The notes: a model not told the origin generated them from the sequence alone. Positions 1-7,461 are shown, counted from the first letter of the stretch. The stretch is 23,688 nucleotides of DNA from QNFN01 sp033722135 (GCA_033722135.1 JAWVZO010000016.1:1-23688); one strand, 5' to 3'. Program-made: numbers and translations.

Positions 1-954
1 GATGCCCTTGTTGTCGTACGAGGCGTGGTCGACGGGACGCCCGTCGAGCTCGACGTCAACGGCACCGGACTTGCCCAGCAGGATCAGGAACGGCACCTCG
101 CCGGTCACCTCGCGGGTGGTCCCGGCGCGCAGCATGTCGAACACCAGTCGCGTGCCCTCGCTGTCGACGACCTCGACCCAGACGTCGTCGCTGAGCGTGA
201 GACCGAGGGTGTGGCCGGTCGGTGCGGGCGGTTCGGGTTCGGGCTCAGGCGCGGGCGCGGGGGCGGCGGACTGGACCGTGGCGGCATCCGGAGCGGCGCC
301 GTCCTCGCGGACAGCAGGCTGGGCGCTCGCTGGAGTCTCGCCCCCCGGGGCCGTCCTTTCCATTCCGGTAATGGGCTCGGGAGAAGTTGCGGGCTGGCCG
401 GCCACAGGCGCGGGCCCAGTCTCCGGGACCACGACCACGTCCGGCGTCACGGGTTCCGCGGGCAACGCCACCGTCGGTGACTCCCCTGCGTTCCCGGGCA
501 GGTTCCCCATGACGTCGCGGCCGCCCTGCGTCCACCACCACCAGCCGGCGACGCCCGCCAAAACCAGCACCAGAATGATCGCCACCGCGCGCAGCGGCAC
601 GCCGGTCGGCATCGGAGCAGTTTCCGAGGCGGGCCGCGGGCGCAATTCGAGCGGCACCTCGGGCGCGCGCTCCGCATCGTAGCGATCGACCAGTTCGTTG
701 CCGTTCAGGCCGACCAGGCGGGCATAGTTCTTGATGTACCCGCGGACGAACACCGGGGCGGGCAGGCCCTCGGCATCGTCCCGTTCGAGGGCCTCGACCA
801 CGCCGACGGTCAGATTGAGACTCGTGGCCACCTCGTCGACGCTCTTGTTGGCGGCGATCCTGGCCTTGGCGAGACGACTGCCGGGTCCGGGCTGCGGGGT
901 CGCGACCTCCTCGGCCGGGACCGGTTCGTTGGCGGTGTCGTTGTCGGCCTTCAT
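1..954 (-). CDS. rodZ: RodZ-like cytoskeletal/cell-shape protein, 3' end outside window
   Basis: This gene starts at ATG 954 and reads leftwards off the window edge, so 318 residues are visible and the C-terminus is missing. RodZ is a bitopic inner-membrane protein that links MreB filaments to the elongation machinery and sets rod shape. Visible parts are a Cro/CI-type helix-turn-helix at residues 26-90, a basic/proline linker, one membrane span at about 120-141 ending in four tryptophans, and a long Pro/Ala/Glu-rich periplasmic linker. A beta-rich DUF4115-type domain begins around residue 250 (HTLGLTLSDDVWVEV). The ATG overlaps the pilW stop by four bases (ATGA), so translation is probably coupled. 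ispG is the expected next gene outside the window, from known synteny. The identification rests on domain order and neighbours. Confidence 0.9.
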   Translation of the reverse strand, partial: MKADNDTANEPVPAEEVATPQPGPGSRLAKARIAANKSVDEVATSLNLTVGVVEALERDDAEGLPAPVFVRGYIKNYARLVGLNGNELVDRYDAERAPEVPLELRPRPASETAPMPTGVPLRAVAIILVLVLAGVAGWWWWTQGGRDVMGNLPGNAGESPTVALPAEPVTPDVVVVPETGPAPVAGQPATSPEPITGMERTAPGGETPASAQPAVREDGAAPDAATVQSAAPAPAPEPEPEPPAPTGHTLGLTLSDDVWVEVVDSEGTRLVFDMLRAGTTREVTGEVPFLILLGKSGAVDVELDGRPVDHASYDNKGI

Positions 955-1751
955 CGTTTCTCCGTTGCCAGCAGGAGGCGGGTCTCGGGGGCGGTCGGGA
1001 AGCGTTCGCGCAGCTGCCGCGCGTAGTTCTCGGCCGCGCCGCGGTCGCCGAGCTCGCGCTCCACCTGGACGCCGAGCCAGAGCATCGCCGCGTTGGGACG
1101 GACGAGGCGCGTCAGGCGCTGGAGGTAGGCACGCGCCTGGAGGGCGTTGCCCGATTCCCAGCTCAGGCTGGCCATCTGGTAGAGCGCGGGAACGAAGTTC
1201 GGCGCCTTCGCCAGGGCCTGGCGGAAGTAGTTCTCGGCGAGCTCGCGCTGGCCGTCGCGCAGCGCGCAGACCCCCAGGTTGGTCAGGGTGTTCTGCGGCG
1301 TCTTGTACAGCGGGTTGGCAAGCGCCCGCTCGAAGGCCCGCGTGGACTCCTCGTAGCGCTGATTGCTGCACAAAAAACGCCCGTAGTTGTTCCAAGCATC
1401 CGAGTCGTTGGGCGAGATCTCGACCACGCGGCGGAAGTGCGCCTCGGCCTTCTCGTCCTGACCGAGCTTTTCGTAGAGCACCGCGATCCCGTTGTGCGCC
1501 ACCGCCAGGTTGGGGTCGTGGACCAGGGCACGCTGCAGGTGCTCCATGGCCTGGGCGTCCTGCCCGGCCTTCATGTACTCGATGCCGAGCAGCGCGTTGG
1601 GCTCGGCGGCGGCCGGGCGGGGCTTGATGTCGGGCCGCTTGTAGTCGATCCCGTCGTCGACCGACGTGATGCCTCCGCTCGTGGCGCAGCCGCCGAGGAG
1701 CAGCAGCGCGGCGAGGCAGACGCCCAGGCAGCGGGTGACATGGCCGCTCAT
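951..1751 (-). CDS. pilW: Type IV pilus biogenesis/stability lipoprotein PilW (PilF), TPR protein
   Basis: The protein has 266 residues. In the family this outer-membrane lipoprotein is the pilotin that helps the PilQ secretin assemble. The N-terminus is a lipoprotein signal peptide with lipobox LLGGC and Cys22 as the lipidation site. After it come about six tetratricopeptide repeats (residues 50-260) with typical spacing, for example NALLGIEYMKAGQDAQAMEHL and the following helices. I chose ATG 1751 because it puts the signal peptide at the N-terminus and gives a four-base ATGA overlap with the rlmN stop; an upstream in-frame start would add 22 Arg/Gly-rich residues. The order rlmN-pilW-rodZ is conserved in gammaproteobacteria. 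No other pilus gene is in the window, so pilus formation itself cannot be judged here. Confidence 0.9.
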   Translation of the reverse strand: MSGHVTRCLGVCLAALLLLGGCATSGGITSVDDGIDYKRPDIKPRPAAAEPNALLGIEYMKAGQDAQAMEHLQRALVHDPNLAVAHNGIAVLYEKLGQDEKAEAHFRRVVEISPNDSDAWNNYGRFLCSNQRYEESTRAFERALANPLYKTPQNTLTNLGVCALRDGQRELAENYFRQALAKAPNFVPALYQMASLSWESGNALQARAYLQRLTRLVRPNAAMLWLGVQVERELGDRGAAENYARQLRERFPTAPETRLLLATEKR

Positions 1752-2836
1752 CCCTGCGCCTCCGCGGTGCGGTCGCGGCGACGTCGCGAGCGCACCTTGC
1801 CGACCAGCTGGCCACACGCCGCGTCGATGTCCTCGCCCCGGGTCTTGCGCGTGATGGTGACCAGGCCGTGGGCCTGTAGCACCTCGCGGAACGCGTCGAC
1901 CGCGGCGTCATCGGGTCGCTGGTAGTGGATCCCGGCGACCGGGTTGTACGGGATCAGGTTGACCTTGGCCGGCACCCCGCGCAGCACCCGGGCGAGCTCG
2001 CGGGCGTGGCCGGGCTGGTCGTTGACGCCGGCCAGCAGCACGTACTCGAAGGTGACCACGCGGTAACGGTCGGCGCCGATGTAGCGCTTCGCCGCGGCGA
2101 CCACGTCGTGCAGCGGGTATTTCCGGTTGATCGGCACCAGCTCGCTGCGCAGCGCGTCGTCGGGTGCATGGATCGACACCGCGAGGCTGATGTCGGTGAC
2201 CTCCGCGAGGCGGTCCATTGCCGGGACGATGCCGGAGGTGCTCAGCGTCACACGGCGCTTGGAGAGGCCGAAGGCCAGGTCGTCCTTCATCAGGTTGGTC
2301 GCGGTGACCACCGCCTGGAAGTTCAGCAGCGGCTCGCCCATGCCCATCAGCACGACGTTGGTCACGTGGCGTCCGCGCCCCTCGGCGTCGAGCGCCGCAC
2401 GCGCCTGCCAGAGCTGGGCGACGATCTCGCCGGCGGTCAGGTTGCGGCTGAACCCCTGGCGCGCGGTCGCGCAGAAGCGGCAGTCGATCGGGCAGCCGAC
2501 CTGGGAGGAGACGCAGAGCGTGCCGCGCTCGCCGTCCGGGATGAAGACGGTCTCGACGCAGTTGCCGTCGGCGAGTTCGAACAGCCACTTGCGGGTCCCG
2601 TCACGGGACTGCTGGTCGCTGACCGCCGGCGGCAGGTCGAGCCGCGCGTGTGCCTCGAGCCATGCCCGGAAAGGCTTGCTCAGGTCGGTCATCGCGTCGT
2701 AGTCGGTGACCTGCCGGTGGTAGACCCACTTCATGAGCTGGGTCGCGCGGAACGGGCGGTCGCCGCGCGCTGCGAGCAGGCGAAGCAGTGCCTCGCGATC
2801 GAGATCGAAGAAGTTGAAAGTGGTCTGGCCTTCCAA
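1748..2836 (-). CDS. rlmN: Dual-specificity 23S rRNA A2503 / tRNA A37 C2-methyltransferase RlmN
   Basis: This radical-SAM enzyme of 362 residues methylates carbon 2 of adenosine 2503 in 23S rRNA and of A37 in some tRNAs. The iron-sulfur ligands form the CxxxCxxC motif at Cys115, Cys119 and Cys122 (CPIDCRFC). The second methyl-carrier cysteine is Cys341 in GEDIDAACGQL. SAM-binding family motifs such as MGMGEPLLN and SKRRVTLSTSG are intact. The start is TTG at 2836, two bases after the ndk stop. No ATG or GTG in the right place exists, since the next Met is residue 35, inside the conserved region. No strong Shine-Dalgarno sequence precedes it, so expression probably depends on translation of ndk. 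Confidence 0.96.
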   Translation of the reverse strand: MEGQTTFNFFDLDREALLRLLAARGDRPFRATQLMKWVYHRQVTDYDAMTDLSKPFRAWLEAHARLDLPPAVSDQQSRDGTRKWLFELADGNCVETVFIPDGERGTLCVSSQVGCPIDCRFCATARQGFSRNLTAGEIVAQLWQARAALDAEGRGRHVTNVVLMGMGEPLLNFQAVVTATNLMKDDLAFGLSKRRVTLSTSGIVPAMDRLAEVTDISLAVSIHAPDDALRSELVPINRKYPLHDVVAAAKRYIGADRYRVVTFEYVLLAGVNDQPGHARELARVLRGVPAKVNLIPYNPVAGIHYQRPDDAAVDAFREVLQAHGLVTITRKTRGEDIDAACGQLVGKVRSRRRRDRTAEAQG

Positions 2837-2838
2837 GT

Positions 2839-3270
2839 TCAGCGGGTCCGCGGGCAGATCTCGTCGCCGGAGAAGAAGTAGTCGATTTCCGTGCGCGCCG
2901 TGTCGGGGCCGTCCGAGCCGTGCGCGCAGTTCTCCTCGACCGTGGTCGCGTAATCGGCGCGTATCGTGCCGCGGGCCGCCTCCTTGGGGTTGGTCGCGCC
3001 CATGATCTCGCGGTTGGCGACGATGGCGTTCTCGCCCTCGAGCACCTGGACCATCACTGGGCCCGAGGTCATGAAGGCGACGAGATCGGCGTAGAACGGC
3101 CGCTCCTTGTGCACGGCGTAGAAGCCCTCGGCCTGCTCGCGGCTCAGGTGCAGCATCTTGGCGGCGACGATGCGCAACCCGGCGGTCTCGAAGCGGGCGT
3201 AGATCGATCCGATCAGGTTGCGTGCCACGGCATCTGGCTTGATGATCGACAGGGTGCGTTCGACGGCCAT
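2839..3270 (-). CDS. ndk: Nucleoside diphosphate kinase
   Basis: This 143-residue cytosolic enzyme has the usual length for bacterial Ndk. It moves the gamma phosphate of ATP to other nucleoside diphosphates through a phosphohistidine. The N-terminal ERTLSIIKPDAV motif is present, and the catalytic His is His117 in ENCAHGSD (NAVHGSD in most homologues). The nucleotide-site residues around Lys11 and Arg104 are kept. ATG 3270 follows a good Shine-Dalgarno sequence (CCGGAGAG). A hairpin at 3306-3329 separates it from the isc genes, so it may have its own promoter, although I cannot place a convincing one in the short gap. rlmN follows two bases downstream. Confidence 0.97.
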   Translation of the reverse strand: MAVERTLSIIKPDAVARNLIGSIYARFETAGLRIVAAKMLHLSREQAEGFYAVHKERPFYADLVAFMTSGPVMVQVLEGENAIVANREIMGATNPKEAARGTIRADYATTVEENCAHGSDGPDTARTEIDYFFSGDEICPRTR

Positions 3271-3305
3271 CGGAACTCTCCGGAAAATCTGTACAAGAAT
3301 AACAG

Positions 3306-3329
3306 AAACCCGCGGCGGGCCGCGGGTTT
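3306..3329 (-). terminator. Rho-independent-type hairpin between iscA and ndk
   Basis: A perfect ten-base inverted repeat, AAACCCGCGG at 3306-3315 and its complement at 3320-3329, closes a four-base loop. Read on the minus strand it follows the iscA stop by about 70 bases, and a T-rich stretch (TTTCTGTTATTCTTG) follows the stem. It would end the isc transcript before ndk, or attenuate it. The T-run is broken, so read-through is possible. Confidence 0.75.
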
Positions 3330-3397
3330 GTGCGGAAAATAGGGGCGCAGTGTAGCGCCGGCCCGGGTCCCAGGCAACGCGCCCGATGCGCTTTCGC

Positions 3398-3721
3398 TCA
3401 GACGGCGAAGCTCTCGCCGCAGCCGCAGGTCGCGGTGACGTTCGGGTTGCTGAAGGTAAAGCTCTGGTTGAGCCCCTCACGCACGAAATCGACCTCCATG
3501 CCTTCGAGGTAGCCGAGATGCTCGCGGTCGACCACCAGGCGGATGCCGTGGTCCTCGAACACCTCGTCGCCGTCGTCGGGGGCCCCGGCGAAATCCATGG
3601 TGTAGGAGAGCCCGGAACAGCCGGCGCTGGTGACGCCGAGCCTCAGCGCCGAGGCCTCGGGATGCTTGGCGAGGAGTTCGCTGAGCCGTGCGGCGGCGCG
3701 GTCGGTAAGCGTGATGGACAT
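3398..3721 (-). CDS. iscA: A-type iron-sulfur cluster carrier IscA
   Basis: The protein has 107 residues, exactly the length of E. coli IscA. A-type carriers bind Fe or Fe-S clusters and deliver them to target apoproteins. The three ligand cysteines are Cys35 (TSAGCSGLSY), Cys99 and Cys101 (CGCGES). ATG 3721 is preceded by AGGAG at good spacing; upstream in-frame codons lie in the iscS tail and give no family similarity. It follows iscS after a 40-base gap. In the classical operon iscU would sit in that gap, and nothing of it remains. ErpA is the main alternative name; the operon position favours IscA. Confidence 0.9.
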   Translation of the reverse strand: MSITLTDRAAARLSELLAKHPEASALRLGVTSAGCSGLSYTMDFAGAPDDGDEVFEDHGIRLVVDREHLGYLEGMEVDFVREGLNQSFTFSNPNVTATCGCGESFAV

Positions 3722-3761
3722 GTCGTTGACTCCTGCGATATCGGTTCCGCGGCCCGCCGGT

Positions 3762-4982
3762 TCAGCCGGCCGCCTTCTGTGCTGATGGACCGCCTCCGGC
3801 GCTGTCGGTTCCATGGGGGCCGCGCGCCAGCGAGCGCAGCCTGGGCACCGTTCTGGCGGCCAGTTCCAGGACCGCGTCAATTTCCCCGGAGGTGGTGAAG
3901 CGGCCGAGGGAGAAGCGCAGCGAGCTGTCGACCTCGGCCTCGCCCAGGCCGAGCGCGCGCAGCACGTGGGACGGTTCGCGGCTCGCCGAGGCGCAGGCCG
4001 CGCCGGAGGAGAGCGCGACGTCGCGCAGCGCCATGATCAGTGCCTCGCCCTGCACGCCGTCGATGCGGACGCTGAGGATGTTCGGCACCCGGCGCACTGG
4101 GTCGCCGTTGAGGCGCACGCCGCCGAGTTCGTGCAACCCCTCCCAGAGCCGGTCGCGCAGAGCGCGCAGCCGCTCCGCCTCTTCCGCGAGGACGCCGCCG
4201 GCCAGGCGGAACGCCTCGCCCATGCCAACCACCTGGTGCGTCGCCAGGGTCCCGGGGCGCAGGCCACGCTCCTGACCGCCGCCGTGGAGCAGCGGTTCGA
4301 GCCGGACCGCGGGGTGGTCGCGGACGTAGAGCGCACCGACGCCCTTGGGCCCGTAGAGCTTGTGCGCGGAGAAGGCCATCAGGTCGACCGGGAGGAGACG
4401 GAGGTCGATGGCCAGACGCCCGGCCGACTGGGCGGCGTCGACGTGGAACAGCGCGCCATGGGCGCGCACCCGGGCGCCTATCGCGGCAATGTCCTGGATC
4501 ACGCCGGTCTCGTTGTTGACGTGCATGATCGACACCAGTGCGGTCTCGTCACGCAGCTCGGCGGCGACCGCGTCCGGGTCGAGCAGGCCGTTGCGGTCCG
4601 GGGCGAGGTAGGTCACCTCCCAGCCCTCCCGCTCGAGCTGCCGGCAGCTGTCGAGCACGGCCTTGTGCTCGGTGCTCGCGGTGACCACGTGACGCCCCCG
4701 GCCGCACGCCGCGTGCGCCGCGCCGAGCAGGGCCAGGTTGTCCGACTCCGTCGCCCCGGAGGTGAAGACGATCTCGCGCGGCTCGGCTCCCAGGAGGTCG
4801 GCGACCTGTTGGCGTGCCTTCTCGACGGCCCGCTCGGCCTCCCAGCCCAGGGCGTGCGAGCGCGACGCCGGATTGCCGAACACGCCGTCCGCGGTCAGGC
4901 AGCCCGCCATTTTCTCGGCGACCCGGGGGTCGACCGGGGTCGTCGCGGCGTAGTCGAGGTAGATGGGGCGGTGTCGCGGCAC
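3762..4982 (-). CDS. iscS: Cysteine desulfurase IscS
   Basis: This PLP enzyme of 406 residues takes sulfur from cysteine for Fe-S cluster assembly and tRNA thiolation. It aligns with E. coli IscS along residues 5-385. The PLP lysine is Lys208 (FSAHKLYGPKG), the base-stacking His is His106 (TEHKAV), and the persulfide cysteine is Cys330 in SSGAACASAS. The start is GTG at 4982, nine bases after the stop of the upstream desulfurase. After residue 386 the protein ends in a Gly/Ser/Ala tail (GPHGTDSAGGG...). The usual family tail with the PLWEM and IEWAHH-like motifs is absent; in E. coli that tail helps bind IscU. No iscU follows. The gene remains clearly IscS-type (group I) rather than SufS. Confidence 0.95.
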   Translation of the reverse strand: MPRHRPIYLDYAATTPVDPRVAEKMAGCLTADGVFGNPASRSHALGWEAERAVEKARQQVADLLGAEPREIVFTSGATESDNLALLGAAHAACGRGRHVVTASTEHKAVLDSCRQLEREGWEVTYLAPDRNGLLDPDAVAAELRDETALVSIMHVNNETGVIQDIAAIGARVRAHGALFHVDAAQSAGRLAIDLRLLPVDLMAFSAHKLYGPKGVGALYVRDHPAVRLEPLLHGGGQERGLRPGTLATHQVVGMGEAFRLAGGVLAEEAERLRALRDRLWEGLHELGGVRLNGDPVRRVPNILSVRIDGVQGEALIMALRDVALSSGAACASASREPSHVLRALGLGEAEVDSSLRFSLGRFTTSGEIDAVLELAARTVPRLRSLARGPHGTDSAGGGPSAQKAAG

Positions 4983-4991
4983 GGTCGTTTC

Positions 4992-6125
4992 TCAGGCGGT
5001 GGCGACGAGGCGCCGCAGCGCCGCGACCTGGTGCCGAAGCGACGCGACCAGCGCATCGATGTCGGCGGCGACGTTGCCCCGGCCGACGCTGACGCGGATC
5101 GCCCCGCGCGCGGTGGCCTCGGGCACTCCCATGGCGGCGAGCACGTGACTGGGCTCGCCGGTGCCGGTGTGACAGGCCGACCCGCTCGACACCGCGAGGC
5201 CGTCGCGGTCGAGCGCGAGCAGCAACGCCTCGCCGTCGATGCCTTCGATGGCGAACTGCAGCGTGTTCGGCAGCCGTTCCGCGTCGGCGGCGAAGAGCGT
5301 GACCCCATCGAGCGTGGCCAGCGCGGCGCGCAGCCGGTCGATCAGCGCGCGGGCGCTGGTCGCGCGCGCGTCGAGTTCCTCAAGGGCGAGCCGTGCGGCC
5401 GCGCCGAAGCCGACGATGCCGGCGAGGTTCTCGGTGCCGCTGCGCAACCCCCGCTCCTGACCGCCGCCGCGCAGCACCGGGTCGAGGTCGACGGCGGGCC
5501 CGAGGATCAGAGCGCCGACCCCCTGCGGGCCGTTGATCTTGTGCGCGGAGAGGGTCAGCAGGTCCACCCCGGCGGACGCGAAATCGACCGGCAGCTTGCC
5601 CGCCGCCTGGACCGCGTCGCTGTGGACCCAGGCCCCGGCCTCGCGGGCCTTCGCGGCGATCGCGGAGACCGGCTGGACGACGCCGGTCTCGTTGTTCGCC
5701 CACATCGCCGAGACGATGCGGGTCCCCGGTGCCGGCGTCCAGGCGGCCACGTCGACGCGGCCGTCCGCGTCGACCGGCAGCCAGTCGAGGCCCCAGCCAT
5801 GCCCGGCGAGCGCGCGGGCCGGCTCGATCACCGAGGGGTGCTCCACCGGGCTGAGCGCGAGGCGCCCGGCCGTCTCCAGGGCGGCGAGGCCCATCAAGGC
5901 GAGGTTGTTGGCTTCGGTACCGCCGCTGGTGAACACCACCTGGCGCGGCGATACGCCGACCAGTGCCGCGACCCGTTCCCTCGCCTCGTCGAGGGCCGCC
6001 CGCGCGTGCCGCCCGGCACGGTGGGCGCTCGACGGGTTGCCCGGCTCGCCGCCGAGGAAATCGAACATCGCCTCCCGCACCCGCGGATCGAGCGGGCTGG
6101 TGGCGTTGTGATCGAGGTAGGTCAT
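4992..6125 (-). CDS. Second cysteine desulfurase, NifS/IscS-like
   Basis: This PLP-dependent desulfurase has 377 residues and is related to, but clearly different from, the IscS encoded next to it. It begins MTYLDHNATSPLDPRV at ATG 6125. Key residues are His96 (SPVEHPSV), the PLP lysine Lys196 (LSAHKINGPQG) and Cys318 in SSGSACHTGTGEPS. The active-site loop differs from that of IscS by the CHTGTGEPS segment, which resembles NifS-type enzymes. It lies 22 bases after iscR and nine before iscS, so it is the first enzyme of the IscR-controlled unit. Its C-terminus is short (RRLVATA) and also lacks the IscU-binding tail. It could serve cluster assembly, tRNA thiolation or another sulfur acceptor; sequence alone does not decide. 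Confidence 0.9.
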   Translation of the reverse strand: MTYLDHNATSPLDPRVREAMFDFLGGEPGNPSSAHRAGRHARAALDEARERVAALVGVSPRQVVFTSGGTEANNLALMGLAALETAGRLALSPVEHPSVIEPARALAGHGWGLDWLPVDADGRVDVAAWTPAPGTRIVSAMWANNETGVVQPVSAIAAKAREAGAWVHSDAVQAAGKLPVDFASAGVDLLTLSAHKINGPQGVGALILGPAVDLDPVLRGGGQERGLRSGTENLAGIVGFGAAARLALEELDARATSARALIDRLRAALATLDGVTLFAADAERLPNTLQFAIEGIDGEALLLALDRDGLAVSSGSACHTGTGEPSHVLAAMGVPEATARGAIRVSVGRGNVAADIDALVASLRHQVAALRRLVATA

Positions 6126-6147
6126 CCCGGACCCGCTCGCGTGGGGA

Positions 6148-6609
6148 TCAGGAGACGGCGATGGTGCGCTTCGACGTGCTTCCGGTCGAACGCGACGCGA
6201 GATCGTCGTAGGTCCGCTCGACGAGCTGCGCGAGGTTGATGCCGGCGAGGAAGTCGTGGATCTGCTCGCTGAGGTCGCACCAGAGTTCGTGGGTCAGGCA
6301 GGGCTGGGAGTCCTGGCAGTTGCCGAGACCGCCACAGCGGGTGGCGTCGACCTCCTCGTCGACAGCGGTGATCACGCTGACCACCGAGATCTCCTCGGCC
6401 GCGCGGCTGAGCTGGTAGCCGCCGCCGGGACCGCGCACGCTCTGAACCAGGCCACGCCGGCGCAACCGGGAGAAGAGCTGCTCGAGATAGGAGAGCGAGA
6501 TGCTCTGTCTCTTGGAGATGTCGGCGAGGGTGATCGGCCCCTGATCGTAGTGGAGCGCGAGGTCGAGCATGGCCGTGACGGCGTAGCGGCCCTTGGTGGT
6601 CAGTCGCAT
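6148..6609 (-). CDS. iscR: Rrf2-family Fe-S regulator IscR
   Basis: This 153-residue transcription factor senses Fe-S status. As [2Fe-2S]-IscR it represses its own operon at type 1 sites; apo-IscR acts at type 2 sites. The winged helix-turn-helix (residues 1-65, including SISLSYLEQLFSRLRRRG) is almost identical to that of E. coli. The cluster ligands Cys92, Cys98, Cys104 and His107 (RCGGLGNCQDSQPCLTH) are all present. So the regulator is intact although the operon behind it is not. A type 1-like site lies upstream at 6653-6677. The C-terminal tail is short and Ser/Thr-rich. ATG 6609 matches the family start MRLTTKGRYAV. Confidence 0.97.
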   Translation of the reverse strand: MRLTTKGRYAVTAMLDLALHYDQGPITLADISKRQSISLSYLEQLFSRLRRRGLVQSVRGPGGGYQLSRAAEEISVVSVITAVDEEVDATRCGGLGNCQDSQPCLTHELWCDLSEQIHDFLAGINLAQLVERTYDDLASRSTGSTSKRTIAVS

Positions 6610-6642
6610 CGTCGGGAATCCCGCACCGTGAACATGGAGACC

Positions 6643-6677
6643 ATTGTACCTTATTGTTGACTACTTGAGTCAAGTAT
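6643..6677 (-). promoter_or_regulatory. iscR promoter with IscR type 1 binding site
   Basis: On the minus strand, 6677-6653 reads ATACTTGACT-CAAGT-AGTCAACAAT. This fits the published E. coli type 1 consensus (ATASYYGACTRWWWYAGTCRRSTAT) at 22 of 25 positions by my count. The half sites TTGACT and AGTCAA are perfect complements. TTGACT can serve as the -35, with TACAAT at 6648-6643 as the -10 (spacer 19, rather long). Bound IscR would cover the promoter and repress it. The first half site contains the TGA stop of cysE (6672-6670), so the operator overlaps the end of the preceding gene. Confidence 0.8.
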
Positions 6678-7461
6678 TGCCCGGCGTCTCGCCCTGCTCC
6701 TCGCCGGGTGCCGTGGTGCTGATCTCGCAGGGGTCGAGCTCGGGGATATCGAGCTCGCTGACGTCCACGCCGAGCCCCTCGAGGGCCTGGGCGATCTGCC
6801 CAAGCTTGCGGTCGGTGACATGGATGTGGTCGAGCATGCTGTTGATCGCGTGCGCCACCGGGTCGGGCATGTCCCGGGTGGTGCCGTAGGCATCGAAACC
6901 GATACGCTTGGCGGTCGCCTCCCGGCGCGGGGCCTTGTCGTCGCCCCGGGCGAGGCTGGCGAACCGGCCCGGCACTCCGACCACCGTGGCCCCGTCGGGC
7001 ACGTCCTTGATGACCACCGCGTTGGAGCCGATGCGGGCATCCCGGCCGACCGTGAACGGACCGAGTACCTTGGCCCCGGCACCCACCACGACACCGTCGC
7101 GCAGGGTCGGGTGCCGCTTGCCCTTGTCCCAGGAGGTGCCGCCGAGCGTGACCCCCTGGTAGAGCGTGCAGTCGTCGCCGATCTCGGTGGTCTCGCCGAT
7201 CACCACCCCCATGCCGTGGTCGATGAAGAAGCGGCGGCCGATACGTGCGCCGGGGTGGATCTCGATGCCGGTCAACCAGCGGGAGAACCCCGAGATGAAG
7301 CGCGCCAGCCAGCGCCAGCCGCGGGTCCAGAGGCCGTGGGCGAGCCGGTGCAGCATCAGCGCATGCACCCCCGGGTAGCAGGTCAGGACCTCGAACGAGT
7401 TGCGCGCCGCGGGATCGCGGTCGAACACGCTGCTGATGTCTTCGCGGAGTCGTTCGAACAT
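6670..7461 (-). CDS. cysE: Serine O-acetyltransferase CysE
   Basis: This 263-residue enzyme makes O-acetylserine from serine and acetyl-CoA, the committed step of cysteine synthesis. Residues 65-165 form the left-handed beta-helix of hexapeptide repeats (IHPGARIG, IGETTEIGDD, VVVGAGAKVLGP, IGSNAVV). The catalytic DHG is Asp81-His82-Gly83, and His117 (GKRHPTL) completes the site. The N-terminal helical part is short, as in the compact CysE found beside iscR in pseudomonads. A predicted helical tail (residues 190-245, FDAYGTTRDMPDPVAHAINSM...) is also typical of that group. It supplies the cysteine pathway that feeds the desulfurases downstream. It starts at ATG 7461, 57 bases after the trmJ stop. 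Confidence 0.95.
   Translation of the reverse strand: MFERLREDISSVFDRDPAARNSFEVLTCYPGVHALMLHRLAHGLWTRGWRWLARFISGFSRWLTGIEIHPGARIGRRFFIDHGMGVVIGETTEIGDDCTLYQGVTLGGTSWDKGKRHPTLRDGVVVGAGAKVLGPFTVGRDARIGSNAVVIKDVPDGATVVGVPGRFASLARGDDKAPRREATAKRIGFDAYGTTRDMPDPVAHAINSMLDHIHVTDRKLGQIAQALEGLGVDVSELDIPELDPCEISTTAPGEEQGETPGNT

Noticed and set aside
3813..6239. Plus-strand open frame of 808 codons opposite both cysteine desulfurases
   Set aside because: It is the mirror of two well-conserved minus-strand genes in G+C-rich DNA. Its translation is Arg/Gly/Val-rich without any known domain.
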